The notes beneath the pieces were generated by a model, which was not told the origin of the DNA, did no database searches, and saw only the letters and a program-made list of their open reading frames with translations. A DNA stretch of 64,000 nt from Thermoplasmata archaeon. GTDB taxonomy: Archaea > Thermoplasmatota > Thermoplasmata > Lutacidiplasmatales > UBA184. Below are positions 24,528 through 32,560 of this stretch, piece after piece. The translations under genes were made by a program, and so were the position numbers. Within the stretch, counting starts at the first letter, position 1, and each line of letters begins with the position of its first letter. Location of the stretch: assembly GCA_022749815.1 (NCBI GenBank), contig JAKIWV010000001.1, positions 62,001-126,000 on the forward strand, in the 5' to 3' direction.

Positions 24528-26366
24528 TTACCCGGCGTAACCGTACCTTCGGAGCATTTGGGCGACCACAACAAGGTACCACGCGAGGCGCGATTCCCCC
24601 TCCGTGGCCATGCGCGTGGCCAGCCTCGGGGCGGCCCGGCTGAGCGCGACGGGGTCGACCAGGTGTTGTCCGGCGAGCAGGGTGACCGCCCCCTCGAGTC
24701 GGGGAGCTAGGGCCGAAACGAACCATTCTCTCACCGGGACTCCGAACCCCTGCTTCGCTCGTTCGGCGAGTCCAGGGGAAAAACTGCGGAGTACCTCTCG
24801 GAGTGGGCGCTTTCCCTGCCGATTGCTCACCTTGTCCGAGAGGGAGAGAGAGTTCGCATAGTTTACAACGTCCGTGTCCTCGAGCGGGACTCGCTCTTCG
24901 ACACTGAACGCCGAGGAGGCTTTGTCGCCTTTCGCGTTGTATTTCTCCGGCAGAATGAACATCTGATCCAGCAGCAGGCCCGTGCCGGGCGTGCGCGTCG
25001 AAACGTGCTCCTGATCGATCTCAGCGGCGAACTCCTGGGCGGTCTCTTCGTACGGAAACCCGGGGAAGAGCTTCTTCGCTTTCGCTACCGGCATCGGCGA
25101 GTAGAGGTCCATCAGGTACAGCGGGGCGGTGTAGGCGTGGGAGAGGAGTGCGAGCGTCTTTTCGTACCGAGATTTTCGGACAACTCGTCGGACGAAATAA
25201 TCGCCTACTCGGGCCCCCGCCGATAGCGGTCGACCGACGCCGGATTTCTGAAGCAGATTCAGCATCCGATAGTAGTCGTACCCACCAAACAACTCATCGC
25301 CCCCCTCGCCTGCGAGCACGACGGTGACGTCACGCTTGGCGGTCCGGGCGAGGTAGTAGCTCGGGACAAAAGCCGGCCCCGTCAGCGATAGGTCGTATGA
25401 ATATGCAATCGCGTCGAAATCTCGTTCGACCTCCTCCGGGGAAATCATCACCTCATGGTGCTCGGAGCCCGTCAAGGTCGAAATGTCTCGACCGAAAGCG
25501 CGCTCATCGTCGATGCCCTCGAAGCCGGCCGTGTAGGTGTGCAGGCGACCAGCGTATTTCCGGGAGTAGAGGATCGCCACAATCGAGGAGTCGATGCCGC
25601 CCGAAACGTAGCACCCGACCGGGACGTCCGAGACAAGGTTCCGTTCGACCGCGTGCTCTAGGACCTGGCTGAGTCGGTCGTTGTCGGGGGAGCGTGCACG
25701 GGGCACCCGCCGGTCCCAGTACCGCGCCCGAGTCAACGTTCCATCCCGGAGCGAATAGCGCAGAAATTCACCGGCGCGGAGCTTCTGCACCCCGTCTAAG
25801 GCGGTCCTTCGACAGGGGTTGAAACCCAGTGCGAGGAGCTGCCGGATGCCCGTAGGGTCAATCGGCCGGCGGAGGGACGGGATCGTGAAGGTCTTGAGTT
25901 CGCTGCTGAAGACGAACAGCGGGCCCTCGGAAAGGTAGTAGAGCGGCTTGATGCCCATGCGATCCCTCGCGAGCAGAACCTCCTCTCGGGGGGCATCGTA
26001 GATGGCGAAGGCCCACATTCCCTCGAGGTGGCTCAGCGCCTCGACGCCCCAGGTCTCGTACGCCTGGAGAATCACCTCGGTGTCCGAATCGGAGATGAAT
26101 CGCCGACCGACGGCCTCGAGGTCCTTGCGAACCTCGCGAAAGTTGTAGATCTCACCGTTGTAGGTGATGCTGCAAGTCCCGTCCTCGTTCACGAAAGGTT
26201 GGTGCCCCGCCGGCGTCAGATCGATGACCTTGAGCCGGCATGTCCCCAGGGAAAGGCGGTCATCAACGAAGGTCCCTTCGTCGTCCGGCCCTCGGTGCCG
26301 AATGACCGCATTCATCGCGCGGATAAGTGAGGGGTCGTCGCGATTCACCCCGTTGATCCCGCACAC
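24528..26366 (-). CDS. asnB: Asparagine synthase-like glutamine amidotransferase
   Basis: A class II glutamine amidotransferase of 612 residues. The N-terminal glutaminase starts with the nucleophile Cys2 (MCGINGVNRDD) and shows RHRGPDDEGTFVDD and YNGEIYNFREVRKDLE. The ATP-pyrophosphatase domain has CYVSGGIDSSIVAILYS (the SGGxDSS loop), LAGEGGDELFGGYDYY and FSVEERVPLEDTDVV. The start is GTG 26366, giving the required second-position Cys. It lies between a flippase and surface-protein and UDP-uronate genes. Homologues in polysaccharide loci amidate hexuronic acids, so sugar amidation is as likely as asparagine synthesis. Confidence 0.88.
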   Translation of the reverse strand: MCGINGVNRDDPSLIRAMNAVIRHRGPDDEGTFVDDRLSLGTCRLKVIDLTPAGHQPFVNEDGTCSITYNGEIYNFREVRKDLEAVGRRFISDSDTEVILQAYETWGVEALSHLEGMWAFAIYDAPREEVLLARDRMGIKPLYYLSEGPLFVFSSELKTFTIPSLRRPIDPTGIRQLLALGFNPCRRTALDGVQKLRAGEFLRYSLRDGTLTRARYWDRRVPRARSPDNDRLSQVLEHAVERNLVSDVPVGCYVSGGIDSSIVAILYSRKYAGRLHTYTAGFEGIDDERAFGRDISTLTGSEHHEVMISPEEVERDFDAIAYSYDLSLTGPAFVPSYYLARTAKRDVTVVLAGEGGDELFGGYDYYRMLNLLQKSGVGRPLSAGARVGDYFVRRVVRKSRYEKTLALLSHAYTAPLYLMDLYSPMPVAKAKKLFPGFPYEETAQEFAAEIDQEHVSTRTPGTGLLLDQMFILPEKYNAKGDKASSAFSVEERVPLEDTDVVNYANSLSLSDKVSNRQGKRPLREVLRSFSPGLAERAKQGFGVPVREWFVSALAPRLEGAVTLLAGQHLVDPVALSRAAPRLATRMATEGESRLAWYLVVVAQMLRRYGYAG

Positions 26367-26451
26367 GGCGCTTCCCCTTCAGCAGGTTGCTCTCGGCCCC
26401 GAGGGCCGGCCCTTCGTCCTGAAGTGCACCGAAGTCGACCGGATCGGCATT

Positions 26452-28206
26452 TCAGGGCTCCACCTTGACGAACCGACTGAGAAAGCGGCGCACCGATTCG
26501 AAGAAGGGTCGGCTTACAATCCGCTCCAACGTCCCAACCGCCATCAGGTCGGCGGGAGCGACGCTCCGGGTCAGCAACACGGCCAGCAAGAAGACGCCGG
26601 CCCCGAAGAAGAAGAGCGGGACAACGACCCAATGTGGAGGGGAGATCAAGAGAACCAGGAGAAAGACGGGAACCGTTAACGCGAGGGTCACCCCAAGAGG
26701 AACCAGCAGGATGGGGCGGAACGGAGAGATCCGGTCGGTCCGGTAAAGAGACACGAGTCCGAGCGCCGGGTAGAGTGCTCGAGATACGCCCCAGGCCGCA
26801 GCCGCCCCGAAAACTCCGAAGGTTGGGATCAGCCCGAAACTCAGGGAGACGTTGACGATAGCCGACACGGTTGACGTCCGGACCAGGGTTTTCGTCCGGG
26901 CGAGCCCAGCGAGACAGGCGTTGACCGGGCCCAGCAACGCGGAGAAAAAGGCCGTAAAAGCAAGAATCTGCAAGGGACCGGCCGCGGAGGCGTATTTCCC
27001 CCCGAACACTTCATCAATGGAAAATTTGGGGAGGATCACAAAGAGTAGGAAGAGCGGTATGGTTAGGGGGAGGGTCCATCGGGTTGCGACCGCATGGATT
27101 GTACGGATTGTTCCCGTGGCCCCCTCGCGGGCCAGACGCGCCGTGACCGGGAGGTAGATGAACGCCATCGCGTCGCCCGCCATGAGAATCACGCGGGCCA
27201 TCGTCATAGCAGTCGAATAGTAGCCCACCTGCAACACCGGGCGGAACGCTCCTAGGATCAGCGTATCGGCGTAACCGGTGACGAATGCAAAAGAAGCGAC
27301 TCCCCAGTAGGCGATTGCGAGCGTCCAAAGGAAGGGATTCGGTCGCGGGGGCGTCGGGGCCGAGGAGGGGAGCAACTTGGGGGCTTTCCGAAGGTAGTAC
27401 GACGCGATCCCGACGAACGCGAACGCGTCGGCGAGGACGTAGGCCAGCAGCGCCCCGAGAAGGTGAAGGTCGAATAGGAAGAAGAGGAGAACAAAGACGA
27501 CGAAGAGGCTCGGGTTGATCACCTGATTAAAGAGAGCGTTGGGGAAGACGTCATGAAACCCTTGGAACACCGCGGCGAAAATCGGGGTGATCGCCCCAAA
27601 TCCGACGCTGAGTGAAAGAAGCTCGAACACGCCCGTAAGTGCGGTGTTGTGGAACAGGACGGCGAGGTATGGCGCGGAGAAGAACGTGATAACCGCCGCG
27701 GCGACGGAAACCAGGCCGGTGACCCGCAACGCCCAGAGGGCAATGGCCCGCCGTTCCCCCGTGTCCTTTTCGTACGAGATCGAGCGGGCGACGGCCTGGT
27801 TGAGTCCGAGCAGAATTACAACCGACAGCAGGCTTGAGAACGAGACCCCGAGGCTGAACTCCCCCCAGACCGGAACCGATAGGAATCGAGCAACGGAGAC
27901 TCGGCCCACCAAGTTGAGCAGGAAGAGCAGTACGGTGCCTGTAAATGCGATCGACGTCCCGCGTCCGACGGCACGGAACGACTCGGTAAGAAGGTCGACC
28001 TTCGGGTCCTGGATTCGCCGCTGGCGGCGAGGATCGTCCGATGATCGGGGGGACTCGCTCAACTCAACTTCTCCGGTGATGGTTTGTCGGCCCGCCGCGA
28101 GAGTATTCAGCCTTTCCGCGGAGGGGGCCCAGTGAGGAGGCGTCGAAGGTTGCGACCACTTGGTATCCGAGTCTGCCAAAGCCTTAGACGTAGGAAATGA
28201 AACCAA
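26452..28206 (-). CDS. Oligosaccharide flippase (Wzx/MATE-type)
   Basis: A polytopic membrane protein of the polysaccharide-export flippase family (MOP superfamily), moving lipid-linked glycans across the membrane. Seen: about 14 hydrophobic segments, beginning with AFTGTVLLFLLNLVGRVSVA, then GVSFSSLLSVVILLGLNQAV and ITPIFAAVFQGFHDVFP, ending with ILLVPLGVTLALTVPVFLL. Residues 1-75 are polar and unlike the family, so the true start may lie well inside; the recorded start is TTG 28206. It is divergent from the pyruvate-kinase-like gene (start codons back to back) and precedes asnB, consistent with a glycan-export operon. Confidence 0.85.
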   Translation of the reverse strand: MVSFPTSKALADSDTKWSQPSTPPHWAPSAERLNTLAAGRQTITGEVELSESPRSSDDPRRQRRIQDPKVDLLTESFRAVGRGTSIAFTGTVLLFLLNLVGRVSVARFLSVPVWGEFSLGVSFSSLLSVVILLGLNQAVARSISYEKDTGERRAIALWALRVTGLVSVAAAVITFFSAPYLAVLFHNTALTGVFELLSLSVGFGAITPIFAAVFQGFHDVFPNALFNQVINPSLFVVFVLLFFLFDLHLLGALLAYVLADAFAFVGIASYYLRKAPKLLPSSAPTPPRPNPFLWTLAIAYWGVASFAFVTGYADTLILGAFRPVLQVGYYSTAMTMARVILMAGDAMAFIYLPVTARLAREGATGTIRTIHAVATRWTLPLTIPLFLLFVILPKFSIDEVFGGKYASAAGPLQILAFTAFFSALLGPVNACLAGLARTKTLVRTSTVSAIVNVSLSFGLIPTFGVFGAAAAWGVSRALYPALGLVSLYRTDRISPFRPILLVPLGVTLALTVPVFLLVLLISPPHWVVVPLFFFGAGVFLLAVLLTRSVAPADLMAVGTLERIVSRPFFESVRRFLSRFVKVEP

Positions 28207-28237
28207 ATGTATTGCCCCCCATTAGTTCGCGCCAAAT

Positions 28238-28245
28238 CCTTAAGG
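28238..28245 (+). promoter_or_regulatory. TATA-like element of the pyruvate-kinase-like gene
   Basis: CCTTAAGG in AAATCCTTAAGG, about 58 bases before the GTG at 28300. That implies a leader of about 30 bases carrying the ribosome binding site GGGAGGCGGAAG (28288-28299). Confidence 0.4.
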
Positions 28246-28299
28246 GCGAGCTTCGTCGCTGGGCAGTTGGTTTCGGTCCGTGGCGGCGGGAGGCGGAAG

Positions 28300-29400
28300 G
28301 TGCCCGAGTCACGCGAAACTAGGAGCCGGTCAGACTTGCCCGTCAAGAGAGCGTTGATCTGCACCCTAGGCCCAAGTTCGCTGAACGAGCGTGTGATTTC
28401 TGGGCTGGGTGCCGCCGGCGTCACGAGTTTCCGGATCAACATGTCGCACACAGACATCGCCGACTTGCAGGGCGTGATTCATTTCATCCAACAGTGCACC
28501 AACCTGCCCGTATGTCTCGATACAGAAGGGGCGCAGATACGCACCGGCATCATGAACGACGGGGTGGCGGTTGTAGAGGGCACCAGTGTACGCTTGGTTT
28601 CCGAGGCAATTAGAGGCGACGCTTCCTCCATCCCGCTTACCCCAGGAAATGCCATTAGGAGATTGGGGCCCGGGACGCGGATGAGCATCGATTTTGATTC
28701 GGCCCTCTTCCGCGTCGACAAGGTCAGCGACGGGGTCGCAGAGGCTACGGTCACGACCGGCGGTCAGATCGGATCGCGCAAGGCCGTCACCGCCTTTCCC
28801 TCGCCGCAACTGCCGACCTTTTCCGACAAGGATCTCCTTGCGATTCGAATGGCCAAGCAGAACCGAATCCATGAGTATGCGCTTTCGTTTTGCAACGGTT
28901 CTGACGCCGTGAGTCAGCTGCGGGAGATGGTCGGGTCAGACAGCACGATCATCGCCAAGATCGAGAGCCGGGAAGGGGTGCGAAATCTAGAGGCGATAGC
29001 AAGGTCCGCGGATAGCTTGCTCATAGACCGAGGCGATCTCTCCCGTGAGGTCCGACTCGAGGCTATTCCGCTGTTGCAGAAGGCGATCATCCGGAAGGCG
29101 AATTCGTTGGGGATCCCGGTCTATGTCGCTACGAATCTGCTGGAGTCGATGGTCACGAAGCGCGCTCCGACGCGAGCGGAAGTGAACGACGTCATCAACA
29201 CACTGCTGGATGGCGCGAATGGTCTAGTACTGGCCGCGGAGACAGCCATCGGCAGATATCCCGTCGAGGCGGCAAGAATGATCGGAACTCTACTGAGGGA
29301 GTATGAGGGTTCGATCGAGGGGTATGACCTCGATGACCTCTTGGGCGACCACCCCCTCACGGCCGATCCTGCGCCGCGTGGCAAAATCTCGAGATCATAA
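28300..29400 (+). CDS. Divergent pyruvate-kinase-like protein without the C-terminal domain
   Basis: A pyruvate kinase barrel with altered signatures, about 366 residues from the GTG at 28300. Preserved: CTLGPSS (usual TIGPAS), FRINMSHTD, IIAKIESREGVRN with the catalytic Lys, RGDLSREV, and DGANGLVLAAETAIGRYP. Changed: DTEGAQIRTG for DTKGPEIRTG, VATNLLESM for ATQMLESM, and AAETA for SGETA. The regulatory C-domain of about 110 residues is missing. It is divergently transcribed from the flippase. It could be a true but minimal pyruvate kinase, or a specialised enolpyruvyl-dependent enzyme of surface glycan synthesis; the sequence does not decide. Confidence 0.75.
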   Translation: MPESRETRSRSDLPVKRALICTLGPSSLNERVISGLGAAGVTSFRINMSHTDIADLQGVIHFIQQCTNLPVCLDTEGAQIRTGIMNDGVAVVEGTSVRLVSEAIRGDASSIPLTPGNAIRRLGPGTRMSIDFDSALFRVDKVSDGVAEATVTTGGQIGSRKAVTAFPSPQLPTFSDKDLLAIRMAKQNRIHEYALSFCNGSDAVSQLREMVGSDSTIIAKIESREGVRNLEAIARSADSLLIDRGDLSREVRLEAIPLLQKAIIRKANSLGIPVYVATNLLESMVTKRAPTRAEVNDVINTLLDGANGLVLAAETAIGRYPVEAARMIGTLLREYEGSIEGYDLDDLLGDHPLTADPAPRGKISRS

Positions 29401-29542
29401 GGAAGGACTCACTCGACTGGAGAGAGTATCGCGGCAACAAAGTTGGTAGGGCCGTCGGGTTCATTGAGGGAAGAGACCTCCTAGGGGGCCAACGGCCGGG
29501 ACGTACCTCGCGCTCGGGTCGGGGGTCGGCCATGGTCGACGG

Positions 29543-30946
29543 TCAGGAATTTCTCCGTCGAGTCCGAGTGACCGGATCGCGATGCGAGAAAGTTTCCCGG
29601 CTCCGTTCGTTGGCAGCGACGTAGGCGCTCGCCATCGCTGCGCCTGCGCCGGCGAGTCCAAGACTTATCCAGATCCAGGAGGTGGGCACAGACAGTACGC
29701 CAGTTGCTCTTGGTCCTCCCAGCGCGAAGTTGAGGGTCGTCGCCGTTCCGGTGATCGTCAATGACACCGAACTCGAGCCGTATCCACTGGCCGACGCGGT
29801 CACCGTGTATGTCCCGTTCGCCAGGTTCAGCGTGTAGCTGCCGCTCGTCGATGTCGTTGTGGAAGGTCCGCCCGGCACGGAGACCGTCGCTCCTGAGATT
29901 GGCAACCCGGTCCCTACCGCCGTCACCGTTCCCGTCACCGCATAGTTGACCGTCGTCGTCGTCGTGAACATCGTTTTCATCGGCGGGAACTGGCTCGAAT
30001 TGTCGTTGTTCCCCGCGTTCCCCGTTCCCAGCAGCCACTCCGTCGTCGCCAGCAGGTTGTAGTGCGACGCGTTCGGTGTGTACGTGTAGTTCGCCTTCGC
30101 ATACGGGCTCACCGCCGTCAGGTAGACGTTCCCTCCCGACGTCCCGTTGTACCCCGAACTGCTCCCCGACCCCTCGTCGTAGAGGATGAAGAACACCGAG
30201 CTCTGGTAGAACGTGTCGTTGAGCAGCGGCGACAGCCACCCCTTCAGCCAGTGGTCCGCATACGACACGTTCGTGTTGTGCCCGTCATTCAGCACGTTCG
30301 GCGTCACGAACGCGAAGTTCGGCACCGTGTTGTTGCTCACCGCCGCGTTCCACCCCGTGAAGCTCACGACATGTGAATTGCACAAGCTCGTGTTCGTCAC
30401 GATGTCCTTGTAGTACACCAACGGGTTGTGCCGCACCGCGTAGTTCCCCGAGTTGCCCGTGTCGCACGCCGTCGGCATGCTCTCGTCGTAGGCGCCCCAA
30501 GTCAGCCCCGCCTTCTGCGTCAGGTCCCCGATGTTCACGCTCGAGTACGTGTTGTAGGCGTCCGACCCGCACTGCCACGTCTTCCCCGACGTCAGCGCCA
30601 GGTAGTTCGGCGCCGACGGATGGCACGCCGCGTAGTAGTGGCTCGCGAACGCATACTGCTGCGCCAGATGTTTCTCGAACGGCCCCTGCGACAGCACCGT
30701 CCCCTTGTTCTCGTTCTCCAACAGCACGAAGATTACGTGACGGATCGGCGTGGGAAATGACTGGATGGTCGCCGCCACCCTCGCGTACGGGGTACCAGCC
30801 GAGGAGACCACTGACGAGCCCAACCCCGAAGGGACCGTCCCTACCAGCGACAACACAACCACCAGGGGAACCAGTGACCGGACCCAGCGCAGCAAAGTCG
30901 AGCGCGGACACCGGACGTTGCCCGCCGAGAGTGAGATAGGAATCAT
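29543..30946 (-). CDS. Secreted SapM-like phosphatase with one regulatory-type repeat and C-terminal anchor
   Basis: A 467-residue close paralogue of the first part of the 11815-15435 protein. Order: signal segment (SLVPLVVVLSLVGTVPSGLG), PF04185 phosphatase (residues about 65-350; VIFVLLENENKG, CHPSAPNYLALTSG, FFILYDEGSG), a single Ig-like repeat (SGATVSVPGGP), and a membrane anchor (SWIWISLGLAGAGAAMASAY) near the end. Residues 65-350 agree with the larger protein at about nine positions in ten. It probably derives from it, or it from this, by recent duplication with gain or loss of repeats. The start ATG at 30946 is directly preceded by GGGGAGG. The downstream neighbours are unrelated. Confidence 0.85.
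   Translation of the reverse strand: MIPISLSAGNVRCPRSTLLRWVRSLVPLVVVLSLVGTVPSGLGSSVVSSAGTPYARVAATIQSFPTPIRHVIFVLLENENKGTVLSQGPFEKHLAQQYAFASHYYAACHPSAPNYLALTSGKTWQCGSDAYNTYSSVNIGDLTQKAGLTWGAYDESMPTACDTGNSGNYAVRHNPLVYYKDIVTNTSLCNSHVVSFTGWNAAVSNNTVPNFAFVTPNVLNDGHNTNVSYADHWLKGWLSPLLNDTFYQSSVFFILYDEGSGSSSGYNGTSGGNVYLTAVSPYAKANYTYTPNASHYNLLATTEWLLGTGNAGNNDNSSQFPPMKTMFTTTTTVNYAVTGTVTAVGTGLPISGATVSVPGGPSTTTSTSGSYTLNLANGTYTVTASASGYGSSSVSLTITGTATTLNFALGGPRATGVLSVPTSWIWISLGLAGAGAAMASAYVAANERSRETFSHRDPVTRTRRRNS
29790..30750 (-). repeat. Long direct repeat, copy 2 (phosphatase domain)
   Basis: Matches 14270-15230 on the same strand. Recombination between the copies would remove the intervening 15.5 kb, which holds galU, UGDH, asnB, the flippase and the pyruvate-kinase-like gene. 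Confidence 0.8.
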
Positions 30947-31133
30947 CCTCCCCGATATCTCTCGGTTGATTCGCCGTTGCGGCCAGCCGCCGCCAGCCGA
31001 ATCACCGGTTTTTAGGTCGAAGGGCCTACAAGTAGGCTTGCGTCGACCCGTATGGCATCCAGCACTGCGACTCGCAAATCCTCAACTCTTCGTGACGCGA
31101 ACGATAAGTCTCTCCGACGCCACACAAGTGCGC

Positions 31134-31142
31134 ATTAAATAG
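31134..31142 (+). promoter_or_regulatory. TATA element of the antiporter gene
   Basis: ATTAAATAG is centred 28 bases before the TTG at 31166, with no Shine-Dalgarno site between them. It supports a leaderless transcript starting at the TTG. Confidence 0.6.
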
Positions 31143-31165
31143 CGGCCCGATGTGACGGGGGCCCC

Positions 31166-32389
31166 TTGTCACTCGAATTTGACCTTGTGCTCGTCCTCGG
31201 AGCCGTCGTCGGAACCGCCCTGGTCGCCCGATGGACCCGTCTGCCGATCACGGCATTGGAGATAGTGGTGGGAATATTCCTCGTGGCGGTCACGGGCTTC
31301 ACCCTCCCGGGCGGCACGAGTTCCCTGTTGGTTCTCGGAAGCTTGCTGATTGTCTTCCTCGCTGGACTCGAGACGAATCTGGCTTTCCTGCGGACCCACC
31401 TTCGGACTGCTTTCGCGATCGGTCTCCCGGGGTTCCTGGTTCCCCTGGTCGGTCTATTCGCCCTACTTTACTTCGGATTCCATGCGCCCCTGCTCATCAG
31501 TCTCATCGTCGCCACGGCGTTGGCGGACACCTCCATCTCCATCGTCTACACCACCCTGCATCAGTACAAGTTGGCCGACCTGCCGTTCGGGAGACTGATC
31601 CTAGCGACGACCCTCTCGGTGAATCTGTTCGAGGATTTCACCGTCACGACGACCACGTTTCTGACGGCCCCCGGCTTCCTCTTCACACTCGGCGTCCTGG
31701 GCGCGCTCGCCGTCGCGGCTCTCATGCTCCCCCGTCTCTCTCGCTTGGTCTTGTCCCGCTCCCAACCGTCGTTCAGCAACATCAACACCCGTTCTCTCCT
31801 GTTCTCTCTCGCTGTCCTCGCGGCGCTCTCATCCCTGGTGGGGGTCCCCGGGATCCTGTTCGTCTTCCTGATGGGGCTGATGTTCTCCCAATTCACCAGC
31901 CCGGAATTCATCACCGACGTCCGCAAGTTCGCTTTTGCCCTTTTCGTTCCGCTCTACTTTGTCGCGGTCGGCCTCAAGGTCAATGTCAACTTCGTCCTGG
32001 TACACTGGCCCATTCTGCTCTTGATCGTCGGAGTGGCCACCGCGCTCCGAATCGCCGGGATCTACTCCCCCACCCGGTTCTACATGGGAGCGGCGCGGGC
32101 GGGGCCCGTCACCGCCCTCATGAATACCCGGCTGACGAGCGCGACCGTCATTCTCCTCCTCACCCTGACCCTAGGACTCATCACCCCAGAGTGGTACTCC
32201 ATCGCCATCTCTTCCGTCGTGATTCTGGCTCTGGGATCGGTGCTAGTGCTGCGCTCGTTCCCGGCGTTCCGCACCGCGGTCCGGGTTCAGGCACTTCTCA
32301 CGGCCTCACCGGAAGCTGCAGACCAAGGCCGCTGGAGAGGGGCGGCACCTCCGAGTCCCTCCCGGCCGCTTCCGACCGAATCGCGATAG
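31166..32389 (+). CDS. CPA2-family cation/proton antiporter
   Basis: A 407-residue membrane transporter of the CPA2 (KefB/NapA-like) family, exchanging Na+ or K+ for H+. Seen: about 12 hydrophobic segments, starting VLVLGAVVGTALVARW, the family stretch ALEIVVGIFLVAVTGF, LATTLSVNLFEDFTVT, and ALADTSISIVY with an acidic residue in the unwound helix. A short polar tail (residues 375-407) follows, with no TrkA-N domain. The start at TTG 31166 is set by the TATA element. It stands apart from the surface-glycan genes by function, between two phosphatase genes. Confidence 0.85.
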   Translation: MSLEFDLVLVLGAVVGTALVARWTRLPITALEIVVGIFLVAVTGFTLPGGTSSLLVLGSLLIVFLAGLETNLAFLRTHLRTAFAIGLPGFLVPLVGLFALLYFGFHAPLLISLIVATALADTSISIVYTTLHQYKLADLPFGRLILATTLSVNLFEDFTVTTTTFLTAPGFLFTLGVLGALAVAALMLPRLSRLVLSRSQPSFSNINTRSLLFSLAVLAALSSLVGVPGILFVFLMGLMFSQFTSPEFITDVRKFAFALFVPLYFVAVGLKVNVNFVLVHWPILLLIVGVATALRIAGIYSPTRFYMGAARAGPVTALMNTRLTSATVILLLTLTLGLITPEWYSIAISSVVILALGSVLVLRSFPAFRTAVRVQALLTASPEAADQGRWRGAAPPSPSRPLPTESR

Positions 32390-32560
32390 GGCAGGCAAGA
32401 AGTAGCTCTCGCCGGAGGGTCGATGAGGCCGGAGGTTCGATTGACCTCGCGTGTTTGCGTGAAAGCCGGCGGCGTATGTCCTGCGCGGGCGGGCTCGGTG
32501 GTTCGTCCGCAACGAAACGCAGGGGCGAGAGACCTTGAGCACCGGCCGGGTTCTCCGGCG

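Noticed and set aside
31231-32538. Plus-strand frame of 435 residues over the antiporter
   Set aside because: It overlaps the antiporter in another frame, is His/Pro/Arg-rich and shows no membrane or domain pattern; the antiporter frame has the TATA element and helices.
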